From an uncultured Clostridia bacterium (GTDB taxonomy: Bacteria > Bacillota > Clostridia > TANB77 > CAG-508): DNA of 64,000 nucleotides. Of the stretch, positions 44,976-54,158 are shown in pieces. Both the position numbers and the translations under genes were made by a program. Positions within the stretch are counted from its first letter, which is position 1. Every line of letters begins with the position of its first letter. The notes under the pieces were generated by a model. The model worked only from the letters and a program-made list of their open reading frames with translations. It searched no databases and was not told where the DNA came from. The stretch is from positions 1 to 64,000 of the forward strand of contig CALXLF010000003.1 of NCBI GenBank assembly GCA_944389125.1, written 5' to 3'.

Positions 44976-45530
44976 ATGAAAGAAGAATTTTTAAAATTAC
45001 TTAGAAGTACAAATAGAGAAGGAATAGAAGATGTAATAAATTTTTTAGAAAAATCAGATTTCTTTGCAGCTCCAGCTAGTACTAGATTTCACGGCAATTA
45101 CGAAGGTGGATTAATGGAGCATAGTATGAAAGTTTATGAGATTTTAAAAGAAAAAGTTAAAAATACATGTATTAAAATTAACACACCTGAGGAAAGTCTT
45201 ATAATAATGGCACTTTTACATGATATTTGTAAGGCAAACTACTACAAAGTAGATTATAGAAATGCTAAAAATGAGTTAGGAGAATGGGAAAAAGTTCCAT
45301 ATTATACAGTTGATGATAAGATACCTTATGGTCATGGTGAAAAATCTGTAATGATGCTTACTGAATATATTAAATTGACTAATGAAGAAAAATATGCAAT
45401 TCGTTGGCATATGGGATTTTCAGAGCCAAAAGAAAATTATGCACCTTTAGGATTAGCGTATAAAAAATATCCTATAGCTCTTTTATTAAATGAATCTGAT
45501 TTAGAGTCTACATACTTCTTTAATATTTAA
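44976..45530 (+). CDS. HD-domain hydrolase
   Basis: A 184-residue HD-superfamily protein of unknown substrate. STRFHGNYEGGLMEHSMKVYE provides the first His, IMALLHDICKANYYK the HD pair, and YGHGEKSVMM and IRWHMGF later His ligands. The family is common next to metabolic genes in phages and Bacillota. ATGGAGG precedes the ATG. It follows dapL closely. In sequence it differs from the HD protein at 14582. Confidence 0.8.
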   Translation: MKEEFLKLLRSTNREGIEDVINFLEKSDFFAAPASTRFHGNYEGGLMEHSMKVYEILKEKVKNTCIKINTPEESLIIMALLHDICKANYYKVDYRNAKNELGEWEKVPYYTVDDKIPYGHGEKSVMMLTEYIKLTNEEKYAIRWHMGFSEPKENYAPLGLAYKKYPIALLLNESDLESTYFFNI

Positions 45531-45679
45531 TTTTAAAAATTTAACTTTAATTTTAAATTTGAATATAATAAATTTGAAGTATATTAATAATAATTTATTA
45601 GAAATACTTAGAATAAAGAATAGTTTAAATAAAGATAATAAAGATACATAAATTCTTTATTTAAACGAGAGGAGACTTT

Positions 45680-46780
45680 ATGAAAAAGTATAAATTAGCT
45701 TTAGTAGGAGCAACTGGAGTTGTTGGGATTACTGCAAGAAAAATTTTAGAAGAAAAAAAATTACCGATTTCTGAATATGCATTTTTTGCATCAGAAAAAT
45801 CAGCAGGTAAAAAAATTGAATTTATGGGAAAAGAATATACAGTTCGTGAATTAAAAGAGGATTCTTTTGATGAAGGATTTGATTTTGCTATATTTTCAGC
45901 AGGTGGTGGAACTTCTAAAAAGTTTTCTCCAATAGCTGCATCAAAAGGATGCATAGTTGTTGATAATAGTAGTGCTTTTAGAATGGATTCAGATGTTCCA
46001 TTAATTGTTCCAGAAGTAAATCCAGAAGAAATAAAGAATAATCATGGAATTATAGCAAATCCTAATTGCTCTACAATTCAAGCAGTTGTACCTCTTAAAC
46101 CATTAGATGATAAATATAAAATTAAAAGAGTTATTTATTCTACTTATCAAGCTGTTTCTGGTGCTGGTAAAAATGGGGTAATTGACTTAGAAAATGGAAT
46201 TGAAGATTATAAATCAAAAGCTTCATTAAAAGGAGAAGAAGAAAAAACAGTTGGCTCTAATTTAAAAGATGGAATTGAGAGCTATAAAACAGATGAAAAA
46301 GAGATAAATTATGAATTACAAAAATTTCCTCATCCAATTTTCAATAATTGTTTGCCACATATAGATGTTGCTTTAGAAAATGGATATACAAAAGAAGAGG
46401 AAAAAATGATAAATGAGACAAGAAAGATATTAGGAAGGCCTGATTTGGCAGTTACAGCAACTACTGTTAGAGTTCCTGTTTTTAATTCACATAGTGAATC
46501 TATAAATGTTGAATTTGAAAAAGAATTTGATTTAGATGAATTAATAGATACTTTAAGAAAAGCGCCTGGAGTTATAGTTCAAAATAATTTAGCTGAAAAT
46601 GAGTATCCATTAGCAACAAATGCAGATGGCTTTGATGAAGTTTTTGTTGGTCGAATAAGAAGAGACTTTAGTGTAAAGTCAGGAATAAATATGTGGGTTG
46701 TAGCTGATAATATAAGAAAAGGTGCAGCAAGTAATGCAATTCAAATAGTAGAAAAAATGATTGAAGAAAAATCTAGTTAA
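45680..46780 (+). CDS. asd: Aspartate-semialdehyde dehydrogenase
   Basis: Asd, 366 residues, reduces aspartyl phosphate to the semialdehyde, the branch point for diaminopimelate, Lys, Thr and Met. The NADP loop GATGVVGITARK opens the protein, ANPNCSTIQAVVPLKPLD holds the catalytic Cys (about residue 132), and VRVPVFNSHSESI contains substrate residues. The length is slightly greater than usual because of a Lys/Glu-rich insert around SKASLKGEEEKTVGS. With dapL and murE nearby it supplies wall precursors. A terminator follows. Confidence 0.95.
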   Translation: MKKYKLALVGATGVVGITARKILEEKKLPISEYAFFASEKSAGKKIEFMGKEYTVRELKEDSFDEGFDFAIFSAGGGTSKKFSPIAASKGCIVVDNSSAFRMDSDVPLIVPEVNPEEIKNNHGIIANPNCSTIQAVVPLKPLDDKYKIKRVIYSTYQAVSGAGKNGVIDLENGIEDYKSKASLKGEEEKTVGSNLKDGIESYKTDEKEINYELQKFPHPIFNNCLPHIDVALENGYTKEEEKMINETRKILGRPDLAVTATTVRVPVFNSHSESINVEFEKEFDLDELIDTLRKAPGVIVQNNLAENEYPLATNADGFDEVFVGRIRRDFSVKSGINMWVVADNIRKGAASNAIQIVEKMIEEKSS

Positions 46781-46797
46781 AAAGAAATTATATATAA

Positions 46798-46832
46798 AAA
46801 AATTCTCTCATTATGGGAGAATTTTTTTGTCA
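46798..46832 (+). terminator. Terminator of asd
   Basis: AAATTCTC/GAGAATTT stem with a TTTTTG tail. Confidence 0.82.
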
Positions 46833-46925
46833 ATTTTGTAAAAATTTAATAAAATCTATATGCAAAATTAAGTTTTTGAGCTATAATAAAAATAGTTTTT
46901 AAATTTATTTAAAGGGGATTAAAAT

Positions 46926-47411
46926 ATGTATAGTGAAAAGACTTTTAAAAATTATATTTTTTGGATACAAGTAAAAAGAGTTGTGTTAATAATCTTATTA
47001 AGCTGTATTGGTGCTGGAATTGGAGTAGGTATAGGTGCAATTTTAAAAGGAACTATAAATGTATCTGATTATAATACTTTGATTATAATTATTTCAACGA
47101 TTATATTTTTTGCACTTTCATTAGTTCTTACTTCTGGAACTGGAAAAGAAGTTCAAGATGGATATTGGAAGATTGCAGTTTTGAGAAAACTTACAGCTAT
47201 TCAAAAAACATTAGAAACAAATAATGAGTTATTAGCAAAAGATGATACTAGAAAAATAGATGCTATGAGAAAATTAAATAGGGAAATTTTAGGAGAAACT
47301 GAAGAAATGCAGCTTGTAAAAACAACAAAAACTAAAACTCCAAAAGAACCAAAATCACCAAAAGCGCCAAAGAAGAAAATTATAAAAAAGCCAGAATTAA
47401 ATACTAAATAA
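46926..47411 (+). CDS. Hypothetical membrane protein with basic tail
   Basis: A 161-residue protein that I do not recognise. Two hydrophobic segments (about 17-42 and 52-72) are followed by a cytoplasmic helical region and a tail rich in Lys, Pro and Thr (KEPKSPKAPKKK), which could bind nucleic acid or acidic lipid. AAAGGGG precedes the ATG. A single-gene unit between asd and spoIIIA, ending in a terminator. Composition is host-type. Confidence 0.65.
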   Translation: MYSEKTFKNYIFWIQVKRVVLIILLSCIGAGIGVGIGAILKGTINVSDYNTLIIIISTIIFFALSLVLTSGTGKEVQDGYWKIAVLRKLTAIQKTLETNNELLAKDDTRKIDAMRKLNREILGETEEMQLVKTTKTKTPKEPKSPKAPKKKIIKKPELNTK

Positions 47412-47418
47412 AATAGAT

Positions 47419-47450
47419 AAAAAGTCACTTGTTTTTCAAGTGATTTTTTA
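47419..47450 (+). terminator. Terminator after the 46926 gene
   Basis: AAGTCACTTG and CAAGTGATTT form a stem with a five-base loop and TTTTTA after it. Confidence 0.82.
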
Positions 47451-47516
47451 TTGCCAAGGGGACGTTGTTCCACGGCAACTTTTGAAAATTGCCGTGGAAC
47501 AACGTCCCTTTGGCAA
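47451..47516. repeat. Inverted pair of REP elements (copy 4)
   Basis: Two 28-29-base REP cores face each other around a nine-base centre: TTGCCAAGGGGACGTTGTTC... and its complement ...AACGTCCCTTTGGCAA. This doublet (often called BIME-like) lacks a transposase and would be moved in trans by the RAYT at 11447. Confidence 0.88.
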
Positions 47517-47590
47517 TTTTTTTATTTTAGTAATAAAAAATTTTTATCTGCATATATAAATAATATAGGACAAGGAGGATAAGTTTTTAC

Positions 47591-48524
47591 ATGAATATAT
47601 TAAAATACTTTCCTGAAAAGATTGAAAAATTAATTATAGAAAATACTAAAGATTCATTGGAATTTATTGAAGAAATTAGACTAAGAAATGGTAGACCTAT
47701 TATTATTAAGATGCAAGATGGTGAACAAATAATAAAATATGATGTTACAACAGAAGATGTATTATATAGTCTTCAACACATTTGTGAAAATTCTATATAT
47801 TCATATCAAAATCAAATATCTTGTGGATTTGTTACAGTAAGTGGTGGGCACAGAGTTGGTGTTTCCGGAAGTTGTGTTATTGAAAATGGAAAAATCATAA
47901 ATATTAATTATATTTATAGTTTAAATTTTAGAATTGCAAAAGAAATAATTGGATGTTCAAAAAAGATTATAAAAGAAATTCTAAATTTAGAAGAAAATAG
48001 TATATATAACACTTTAATAGCATCATGTCCAGGAGCTGGAAAAACAACAATTTTGAGAGATTTAATTAGACAAATAAGTACAGGTATAAAAGATTTAAAA
48101 TTTAAGGCTATAAATGTTGGAGTAGTTGATGAGAGGAATGAGATAACAGCTCTTTATAAAGGAACTCCTCAAAATGATATTGGTGTAAAAGTTGATATTA
48201 TAGAAAATGCTCCAAAAGATATTGCAATGAATATGCTTGTTCGTTCAATGACACCCAAAGTTATCGTTGCAGATGAAATTGGAAGTAAGAATGATATAAA
48301 TGCTATAAATTATGCTGTTTGTTCAGGGGTAAAAGGTATTTTTACAGCACATCGGAAGTTCTATGTTTGATTTAACCTTAAACCCAATTATAAAAGATTT
48401 AATATCTATGAATGTAATTGAAAGAATTATATTTTTAGATGAAACTAAAAAAGGAAACATAAAAGAAATATATTTTTTAGATAAAAAGAATAAAGAATAT
48501 TTGCCAAAAACAGATAGGGAGTGA
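47591..48524 (+). CDS. spoIIIAA: Stage III sporulation ATPase SpoIIIAA, +1 shift at CGG
   Basis: SpoIIIAA, 310 residues, the mother-cell ATPase that powers the SpoIIIA-SpoIIQ channel. CPGAGKTT (about residues 146-153) is the Walker A loop, and SMTPKVIVADEIG the Walker B region. At CAT-CGG-A (48353) the frame breaks; skipping the C gives TAHGSSMFDLTLNPIIKDLI and a further 56 residues to the stop at 48522. The TAHG block is conserved in secretion ATPases. Unshifted, translation ends in four codons. ACAAGGAGG lies about 15 bases ahead of the ATG. First gene of the eight-gene operon. Confidence 0.95.
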
Positions 48525-48533
48525 ATTTTTTAA

Positions 48534-49040
48534 ATGCTGTTTTTAAAATATTTGGATCTTGGATTAATAATAATTATTACTACATATATTGGATTTTATA
48601 AATCTAAAAAGTTTTCTAATAGAGTTAAAAATTTAAAAGATTTTAAAAGTAGCCTAAATGTCTTTAGAAGCAAGATAGAGTTTACTTATGAACCTATTAA
48701 AGATATTTTTGAAGAAATATCAAAAGTTGTTTATCAAGATAATGAAAATATTTTTAAAGATTTTTGCAAATCAACTAATGAAGATGTAACACTTTCTTGG
48801 AATGAAGCTGTTCAAAATTCTAAATTAGATTTTAAAAAAGAAGATAAAGAAGTTTTAATATTATTAGGAAAAATGCTTGGAAAGACTGATAAATCTGGTC
48901 AAATTAGTCAAATTGATTTGGTAGATAATTTTTTAGATAAGCAAATTTTAGATTCAGAAGAAGAAAAGAGTAAAAATGAAAAATTATATAAAACTTTAGG
49001 AGTTATAAGTGGCTTAGTAATAGCAATTATTTTAGTCTAA
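48534..49040 (+). CDS. spoIIIAB: Stage III sporulation protein SpoIIIAB
   Basis: SpoIIIAB, 168 residues, related to GspF-type membrane proteins of secretion systems. One hydrophobic segment at the start (LDLGLIIIITTYIGF), a helical cytoplasmic domain including the LGKMLGKTDKSGQISQIDLV block, and a C-terminal hydrophobic segment (LGVISGLVIAIILV). GGGAGTG lies ahead of the ATG. Read in one frame without CGG. Confidence 0.93.
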   Translation: MLFLKYLDLGLIIIITTYIGFYKSKKFSNRVKNLKDFKSSLNVFRSKIEFTYEPIKDIFEEISKVVYQDNENIFKDFCKSTNEDVTLSWNEAVQNSKLDFKKEDKEVLILLGKMLGKTDKSGQISQIDLVDNFLDKQILDSEEEKSKNEKLYKTLGVISGLVIAIILV

Positions 49041-49055
49041 AGGAGTTTTTAAATA

Positions 49056-49250
49056 ATGGATATAGATTTACTTTTTAAAATAGCTGGAGTTGGAATTATA
49101 GTAGCTGTTCTATATCAAATACTTGTAAAAGCTGGAAGAGAAGATCAAGCAATGATGATGACTTTAGCTGGTATGGTTATTGTACTTACTATAGTAATTA
49201 GTGAGATAAGTGATTTGTTTACTACTGTAAGGACGGTGTTTAATTTATAA
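49056..49250 (+). CDS. spoIIIAC: Stage III sporulation protein SpoIIIAC
   Basis: SpoIIIAC, 64 residues, with two membrane segments: LLFKIAGVGIIVAVLYQILV, then a short loop KAGREDQAMMM, and TLAGMVIVLTIVI. The loop is typical of the family. AAAGGAG precedes the ATG. Its stop shares one base with the spoIIIAD start, so the two are coupled. Confidence 0.95.
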   Translation: MDIDLLFKIAGVGIIVAVLYQILVKAGREDQAMMMTLAGMVIVLTIVISEISDLFTTVRTVFNL

Positions 49251-49634
49251 TGGATATTATAAAAATTATAGGAGTTCGGGTTTGCAACTTTAATAGTAAC
49301 AATTATGCTAAAAGAGTATAGAAAAGATTTTGCGATATATGCTAGCTTAATTGGAGGAACTATTATACTTTTTTATGCAATAAATTATATTGGAAATATT
49401 GTGGATTTTTTAAATGGACTAGCTAATTCTGGCATAAATTCTACATATATAATTTTACTTATAAAAATAACTGGAATATCTATTTTAACAGAATTTGCTG
49501 TTAGTATTTGTAGAGACTCTGGTGAAAGTTCAATTGCCAATAAAGTAGATTTAGGAGGTAAGATAATTGTTATATCACTTTCGATTCCGGTAATTTCAGC
49601 AACATTAACCTCTTTAGTAAGCTTATTAAATTAA
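49250..49634 (+). CDS. spoIIIAD: Stage III sporulation protein SpoIIIAD, +1 shift at CGG
   Basis: SpoIIIAD, 127 residues, four membrane segments. Only nine codons (MDIIKIIGV) precede GTT-CGG-G at 49277; skipping the C gives GFATLIVTIMLKEYRKDFAI, the family sequence, then ITEFAVSICRDSGESSIANK and a hydrophobic end. This is the earliest CGG site among the shifted genes. The alternative of starting at the ATG at 49305 would remove the first membrane segment and the coupling to spoIIIAC, so the shift is preferred. One base overlaps spoIIIAE. Confidence 0.93.
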
Positions 49635-50737
49635 TGATTTTTTTATTATTTATTATGGGACCAGTAAGTTATGCTAATAATGAAGTTATAGATTCACAGA
49701 TTGAGTCTACAGGAATTTCAAGTTTTTTAAATGAATCAGAAAAGTATGTATCTAATACTTTTCCAGATATGGATGTAAATGAAATATTTAATACATCTGT
49801 GTCTGGAACTATTAAAATTGATGGGATATGGGGATGGGTGATTGATTTATTAGGAGATGAGTTAAAAGCTGGAATAACATCAATAGTATCTATTTTGATA
49901 GTAATAGTTATACATAGTGTTTTAAAATCAATTATCGAAAATTTAGGAAGTGATGGTGCTTCTAAAATTGCATATTTTATACAATATTTAATTATAGTTG
50001 GATTAATAGTAAATACTTTTACTGATATGTTAAGAATAGTAGAAGATGCAATTACTAATATTACTAATTTTATGAATTTATTAGTTCCAATTCTTATAAG
50101 TCTAATGTTAACTACAGGCTCGATTGTTTCAAGTGGAATTGCTGAAACGGCCTTATTATTTGCAATAAATATAATGGGAAATTTAATAAATAATCTTATA
50201 ATGCCTTTAATATTAGTTGCAACCACTTTATCAATAGTATCAAATTTTTCAGATAAAGTACATGTAGACAGGCTTTCTAAATTTATAAAATCTGCAGTTA
50301 TATGGATTTTAGGAATTATACTTACAATTTTTGTTTGTCTATTATCAATTGAAGGTACTTTAAGTCAATCAGTAGATGGATTAACTTCTAAAACTGCAAA
50401 AGCAGCAGTCTCTTCTTTTATTCCTGTTGTTGGAAAAGTGATAGGAGATTCTGTTGATACTGTTATTGGATGTGCAAATATTTTGAAAAATGCAGTAGGC
50501 GCAATAGGATTAATTGTAATTTTTGGAATAATTGCAATTCCAATTATAAAAGTAACGATAATGTGGGCTTTAATTAAAATTTTGTCCGCGTTATGTGAAA
50601 TTATAGCAGATGAAAAAATTGTAAAGCTTTTTGATGCAATAGGTGATAGTTATAAAACTTTATTTGGAATTTTAATTTCAGTTTCAGTTATGTTTATTGT
50701 AGGAATTACTCTTGTTTTACGAATAACTAATATTTAG
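49634..50737 (+). CDS. spoIIIAE: Stage III sporulation protein SpoIIIAE
   Basis: SpoIIIAE, 367 residues, the largest membrane component of the feeding-tube channel. A signal-like start (IFLLFIMGPVSYA), an external region with SSFLNESEKYVS and then about seven membrane segments, including LLVPILISLMLTTGSIVSSG and the conserved KAAVSSFIPVVGKVIGDSVDTV-type block in the second half. Start overlaps the spoIIIAD stop. No CGG codon in 368 codons. Confidence 0.95.
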   Translation: MIFLLFIMGPVSYANNEVIDSQIESTGISSFLNESEKYVSNTFPDMDVNEIFNTSVSGTIKIDGIWGWVIDLLGDELKAGITSIVSILIVIVIHSVLKSIIENLGSDGASKIAYFIQYLIIVGLIVNTFTDMLRIVEDAITNITNFMNLLVPILISLMLTTGSIVSSGIAETALLFAINIMGNLINNLIMPLILVATTLSIVSNFSDKVHVDRLSKFIKSAVIWILGIILTIFVCLLSIEGTLSQSVDGLTSKTAKAAVSSFIPVVGKVIGDSVDTVIGCANILKNAVGAIGLIVIFGIIAIPIIKVTIMWALIKILSALCEIIADEKIVKLFDAIGDSYKTLFGILISVSVMFIVGITLVLRITNI

Positions 50738-50747
50738 GAGGACAAAA

Positions 50748-51209
50748 ATGAGTGAAATTAAATCTTGGAGTGAGAATATTATTATAGTTGTAATTATTTC
50801 TATAATAATTGAAATGATTTTGCCTGAAGGTAATAGTAAAAAATATGTTAAAGTAGTAAGTCGGTTTATATCTTTTATATGTTATTATAAATCCAATATT
50901 AGGAATGGATTCAAAAATTGAAATAAATAAATTTGCTAATACAATAATAGGAAATGAGACAATTGAAACTTCTTCTGAATCTGATGTAGCAAATACTTAT
51001 ATTCTTAGTTTGCAAAGTTCAATTAAAGCTCAAATTGAAAGCCTTCGGGTATAATGTTGAAAATGTTAATATTAAAACAGATTCTAATTATAGTGATATC
51101 GAATATATAGAGGTGAAAATGAAAAGTGCTCGGATATGATGAATCTAAAGTAAGAGAGGTTATTCTTAATAATTTTGAAATAGATAGTAGTAAGATAATA
51201 ATTTCTTAA
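50748..51209 (+). CDS. spoIIIAF: Stage III sporulation protein SpoIIIAF, three +1 shifts at CGG
   Basis: SpoIIIAF, 152 residues after three shifts; no single frame covers it. Frame one: two-helix start MSEIKSWSENIIIVVI, to AGT-CGG-T at 50862. Skipping C: GLYLLYVIINPILGMD through the second membrane segment to ATES-type linker, to CTT-CGG-G at 51046. Skipping C: GYNVENVNIKTDSN to GCT-CGG-A at 51131. Skipping C: GYDESKVREVILNNF to the stop at 51207. The assembled protein has the family's two membrane segments and a ring-building-motif domain. Ribosome site TAGGAGGAC precedes the ATG. If each shift is partial, output would fall multiplicatively. Confidence 0.93.
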
Positions 51210-51225
51210 AGTTAGGAGGATTAAA

Positions 51226-51805
51226 ATGTTTGAAAAAATTAAAAAGATGTTTTCTGAAAAAGATGCTAAAAGAAGAAATGAAAACTTGGTTGCTTTTTTA
51301 ATAATTTTAGTAATAACTTTGATAATTATAAATAAAATTTTATCAGAGGACGAGAATAAAAATGAAATTTCAAATGACAATAGTGCAGAACTTGTAACAC
51401 AAAGTAATACTAATGTTGAAGAAATAAGTGTAGATGATGAAAATTTAAAAACTGAATTAGAAGATATTTTATCTAAAATCTCTGGAGTGGGAAAAGTTGA
51501 GGTTTTGCTTACATATTCAGAAAGCTCAAGTATTTTACCATTATATAATGAATCTGTAAGTTCAAGTGTTTCAACAAATGCAGATGGCACCACAACAGAA
51601 ACAACTAATGAAGATAAAGAGATTTTTACAGATAGTTCAAATGAAGCAGTTATTGAAAAATATATTATGCCTAAATTAGAAGGTGCAATAGTTATAGCTC
51701 AAGGAGCACGGAGATTTGACAGTAAAGGCAAATATAGTTTCTGCAGTTGAAGCAACAACAGGTCTACTTAGTCATAAAATTCAAGTCTTTAAGATGGAAG
51801 AATAG
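51226..51805 (+). CDS. spoIIIAG: Stage III sporulation protein SpoIIIAG, +1 shift at CGG
   Basis: SpoIIIAG, 192 residues, which forms a large ring in the intermembrane space of the forespore. One membrane segment (about 22-40), then a ring-building motif domain with LSKISGVGKVEVLLTYSES and an inserted Ser/Thr-rich loop. At GCA-CGG-A (51709) skipping the C gives GDLTVKANIVSAVEATTGLL and SHKIQVFKM to the stop at 51803. GAG-D-x-x-V at this site is family-conserved. This is one of two sites where the preceding codon does not end in T. TTAGGAGG precedes the ATG. Confidence 0.94.
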
Positions 51806-51847
51806 TAAATTTTATTTTAAATTATTAAATTTAAGGAGGGAAAGATT

Positions 51848-52738
51848 TTGAATATTAAAGAAAAGCTTAAAAAAATGTTAGATGAACAGAGGTTAGATAG
51901 AGAGATTAAAGCTGCTAGAAAGAAAATTGCTGACAAGGAAAAAGAAAAAGTTCAGGTAGTTAGAGTTAGCAATGAAAAAAATGAAGAGAAAAACTTTACT
52001 GAGCCCCAAAACATTGAACAAAATAATGAAATAAACCAAGATAAAGATACAAAAAAATATAAATTTAGTTTAGAAAGATTAAAAGATGCTGGTTTAGTTG
52101 CCGTTGCAGTGATGTTAATAGGAATTGGATATGCAAATTTTTCAGGAAAAGATGGTAGTGATATTCAAAATCAAGTAGTTCAAACTTCTTCAGAATATAG
52201 TAATAATTTAGGTGATGTACAACTAGTAAATAGTGAAGAAGCAAGTCTTGTTGAAAATGACAATACTTCTGAAAATAGTACTTCTCAAGAGACTAATGCA
52301 GGTTCTAATGAAACAGAAAATACTATAGTAGAAAATGCTGCAGAGACAACATCAGCAAATGAAACTATTAATAATACTTCCTCAAATAATGTGTCAGAAT
52401 ATTTTACAGAATTAAAATTAGATAGAGATAACATGTATTCTCAAAAACTAGAAGCATACCAAAAAATAGTTGATAGCACAGCAATCTCAAGTGAACAAAA
52501 AGCAATAGCAATCCAAGAAATTGAGAAAATAACAGAAACACAAAATGCAATTTCTGTTGCAGAAGAACTAATAAAATTAAAAGGATTTGAAAATGTAGTA
52601 ATTTATGTAAATGATAACTCTGTAACAGTAATAGTAAGAAGTGCAAACTTAACGTCAGACCAAGTAGCTCAAATTCAAAACATAGTAACAAGACAACTAG
52701 GAGTAAGTGTAAGCAATATAAGTATTTCAAATAAATAG
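51848..52738 (+). CDS. spoIIIAH: Stage III sporulation protein SpoIIIAH
   Basis: SpoIIIAH, 296 residues, pairs with SpoIIQ across the intermembrane space. A charged cytoplasmic start, one membrane segment (about residues 79-98, LVAVAVMLIGIGYANF), a long Asn/Ser/Glu/Thr-rich linker (about 100-180) and the C-terminal ring-building domain: ISSEQKAIAIQEIEKITE, GFENVVIYVNDNSVTVIV and the end QIQNIVTRQLGV. Start is TTG at 51848 after AAGGAGGG. The linker is longer than in Bacillus. Read in one frame; ends the operon. Confidence 0.94.
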   Translation: MNIKEKLKKMLDEQRLDREIKAARKKIADKEKEKVQVVRVSNEKNEEKNFTEPQNIEQNNEINQDKDTKKYKFSLERLKDAGLVAVAVMLIGIGYANFSGKDGSDIQNQVVQTSSEYSNNLGDVQLVNSEEASLVENDNTSENSTSQETNAGSNETENTIVENAAETTSANETINNTSSNNVSEYFTELKLDRDNMYSQKLEAYQKIVDSTAISSEQKAIAIQEIEKITETQNAISVAEELIKLKGFENVVIYVNDNSVTVIVRSANLTSDQVAQIQNIVTRQLGVSVSNISISNK

Positions 52739-52763
52739 TTATAAACACAACATATTTTATCAA

Positions 52764-52836
52764 TCTTTTAGGGACATTTTAAAAAAGCAGATTGAATAAT
52801 TGATTATCATGCTTTTTTAAAGTGTCCATTTAAATT
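52764..52836. repeat. GGGACATTTT palindrome after spoIIIAH
   Basis: TCTTTTAGGGACATTTTAAA and ...TTTAAAGTGTCCATTTAAA form a long imperfect stem, with AAAAAAGCA/TGCTTTTTT continuing it. It is related to the 43486 palindrome, and could also terminate the spoIIIA operon. Confidence 0.72.
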
Positions 52837-52928
52837 TTTTTGGTAAACAAATAAAATATTCACAAAGTTAAGTTCTTTTGTTATAATAAAAAATAATGAA
52901 AAGAAAGTTTATATTAGGAGGATTAAAA

Positions 52929-53930
52929 ATGAAAAAAATTTTGATTATTATAGTAATTATACTAATAATTACAGTATCAATTATAGCTGTAGTTGTTGGT
53001 AAAAATAATAACAAAACCAATATCAATGAAACAGATAGTGCTGAATCTAAAACTTCAGAATCACAAAAAGAACAAAGCCAAAAAATATCATCAGAATATT
53101 ACGGAAAATTTGTTAATTATTCAATTGATTTAAATGGAGATAGAGATAATACAAATGATTGGAAAATTTTTTATAGTGATGAAAATAATATATTTTTAAT
53201 TTCTGCAGATTATGTAAAAAGTGATTCAGAATATTTAAGATTAGATGATGCGGGAATGAACAGAGTTTGTGATTTTAAATCAAATTTTTTATATGAATCA
53301 TACATATATAATGTAACTTGGCAAAATTTAGATGAAAAGATAGATACATTTAATAATAATGGATTAGCTGATGTAAGCAAATCAATAGTGGATAAATATT
53401 TGTTAAAAACATATTATGAAAAATATCCAACAAGTACAAATAATAATGCAAAAGCGACAGCGTCTTTATTAAATACAAGTGCTTGGAGTGGTTTAGTAGA
53501 TGACATATATGCAGAAAGTGCTATAGGTAGTCCAACATTAGAAATGTGGGTTGCAAGTTGGAATGATAAAGGATATACGCCTTTGTATTGCAATAATTGT
53601 AGTTCAGAAGGATATTTCATAGGAACAACGAGTATGCCAGAATCTACTCGTTTGGATATAACAGAAATAGAAGATAGCGGTTATGATGATACTTTATATT
53701 TTCCATATAAAGATTCTTATGAAGGGTGTTCAGGATATTTTTTAGCATCTCCATCAGCAAATCAATATAATTTAAGTTCTGACTTAAAAGGAATAAGTCC
53801 AAGCGGAATAATTGGAAATTGTGAATATGATTCAAGCCATTATGGAATTAGACCAGTTGTAGAATTAAAGTCAAATGTTACAATTCAATATGAAAATGAT
53901 TTAGGAGTTATAGAACTAATATGTAACTAA
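52929..53930 (+). CDS. Membrane-anchored extracellular protein, DUF6273-like
   Basis: A 333-residue protein with one N-terminal hydrophobic segment (ILIIIVIILIITVSIIAVVV), a Ser/Glu/Lys linker and an extracellular domain. YGKFVNYSIDLNGDRDNTND then WKIFYSDENNIFLISADYV and the C-terminal SSHYGIRPVVELKSNV are the pattern of DUF6273-type proteins of gut Bacillota. Function unknown. Six Cys residues in the domain could form disulphides. ATG at 52929 follows TAGGAGG. It may be transcribed separately from spoIIIA. Confidence 0.72.
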   Translation: MKKILIIIVIILIITVSIIAVVVGKNNNKTNINETDSAESKTSESQKEQSQKISSEYYGKFVNYSIDLNGDRDNTNDWKIFYSDENNIFLISADYVKSDSEYLRLDDAGMNRVCDFKSNFLYESYIYNVTWQNLDEKIDTFNNNGLADVSKSIVDKYLLKTYYEKYPTSTNNNAKATASLLNTSAWSGLVDDIYAESAIGSPTLEMWVASWNDKGYTPLYCNNCSSEGYFIGTTSMPESTRLDITEIEDSGYDDTLYFPYKDSYEGCSGYFLASPSANQYNLSSDLKGISPSGIIGNCEYDSSHYGIRPVVELKSNVTIQYENDLGVIELICN

Positions 53931-54017
53931 AGTTAGAGAAATCATAGAGTTAAGTTGGTTTATAAATACAACACCACAACTATTGACAAAAAAACATAAA
54001 ATTAGAGTAAAGCAAGA

Positions 54018-54051
54018 AAAAAGCTTGTATCCTTAGATACAAGCTTTTTTC
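54018..54051. terminator. Terminator between the 52929 gene and tRNA genes
   Basis: AAGCTTGTAT/ATACAAGCTT perfect stem with A and T runs on both sides; it can act in both directions. Confidence 0.88.
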
Positions 54052-54064
54052 AACCAATTTTTCA

Positions 54065-54150
54065 TGGTGGGCAGGGTTGGATTCGAACCAACGTAGACTC
54101 TCGTCGCCAGATTTACAGTCTGGTGCCATTAACCACTCGACCACCTACCC
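54065..54150 (-). tRNA. tRNA-Tyr (anticodon GTA)
   Basis: An 86-base cloverleaf with acceptor stem GGGTAGG/CCTGCCC, a long variable arm and GTTCGAATC-type T-loop, with CCA encoded. Anticodon GTA reads TAC and TAT. Confidence 0.95.
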
Positions 54151-54158
54151 ATATGAAA

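Noticed and set aside
49669-50226. 185-residue minus-strand ORF inside spoIIIAE
   Set aside because: It mirrors the hydrophobic spoIIIAE coding sequence and lacks a ribosome site.
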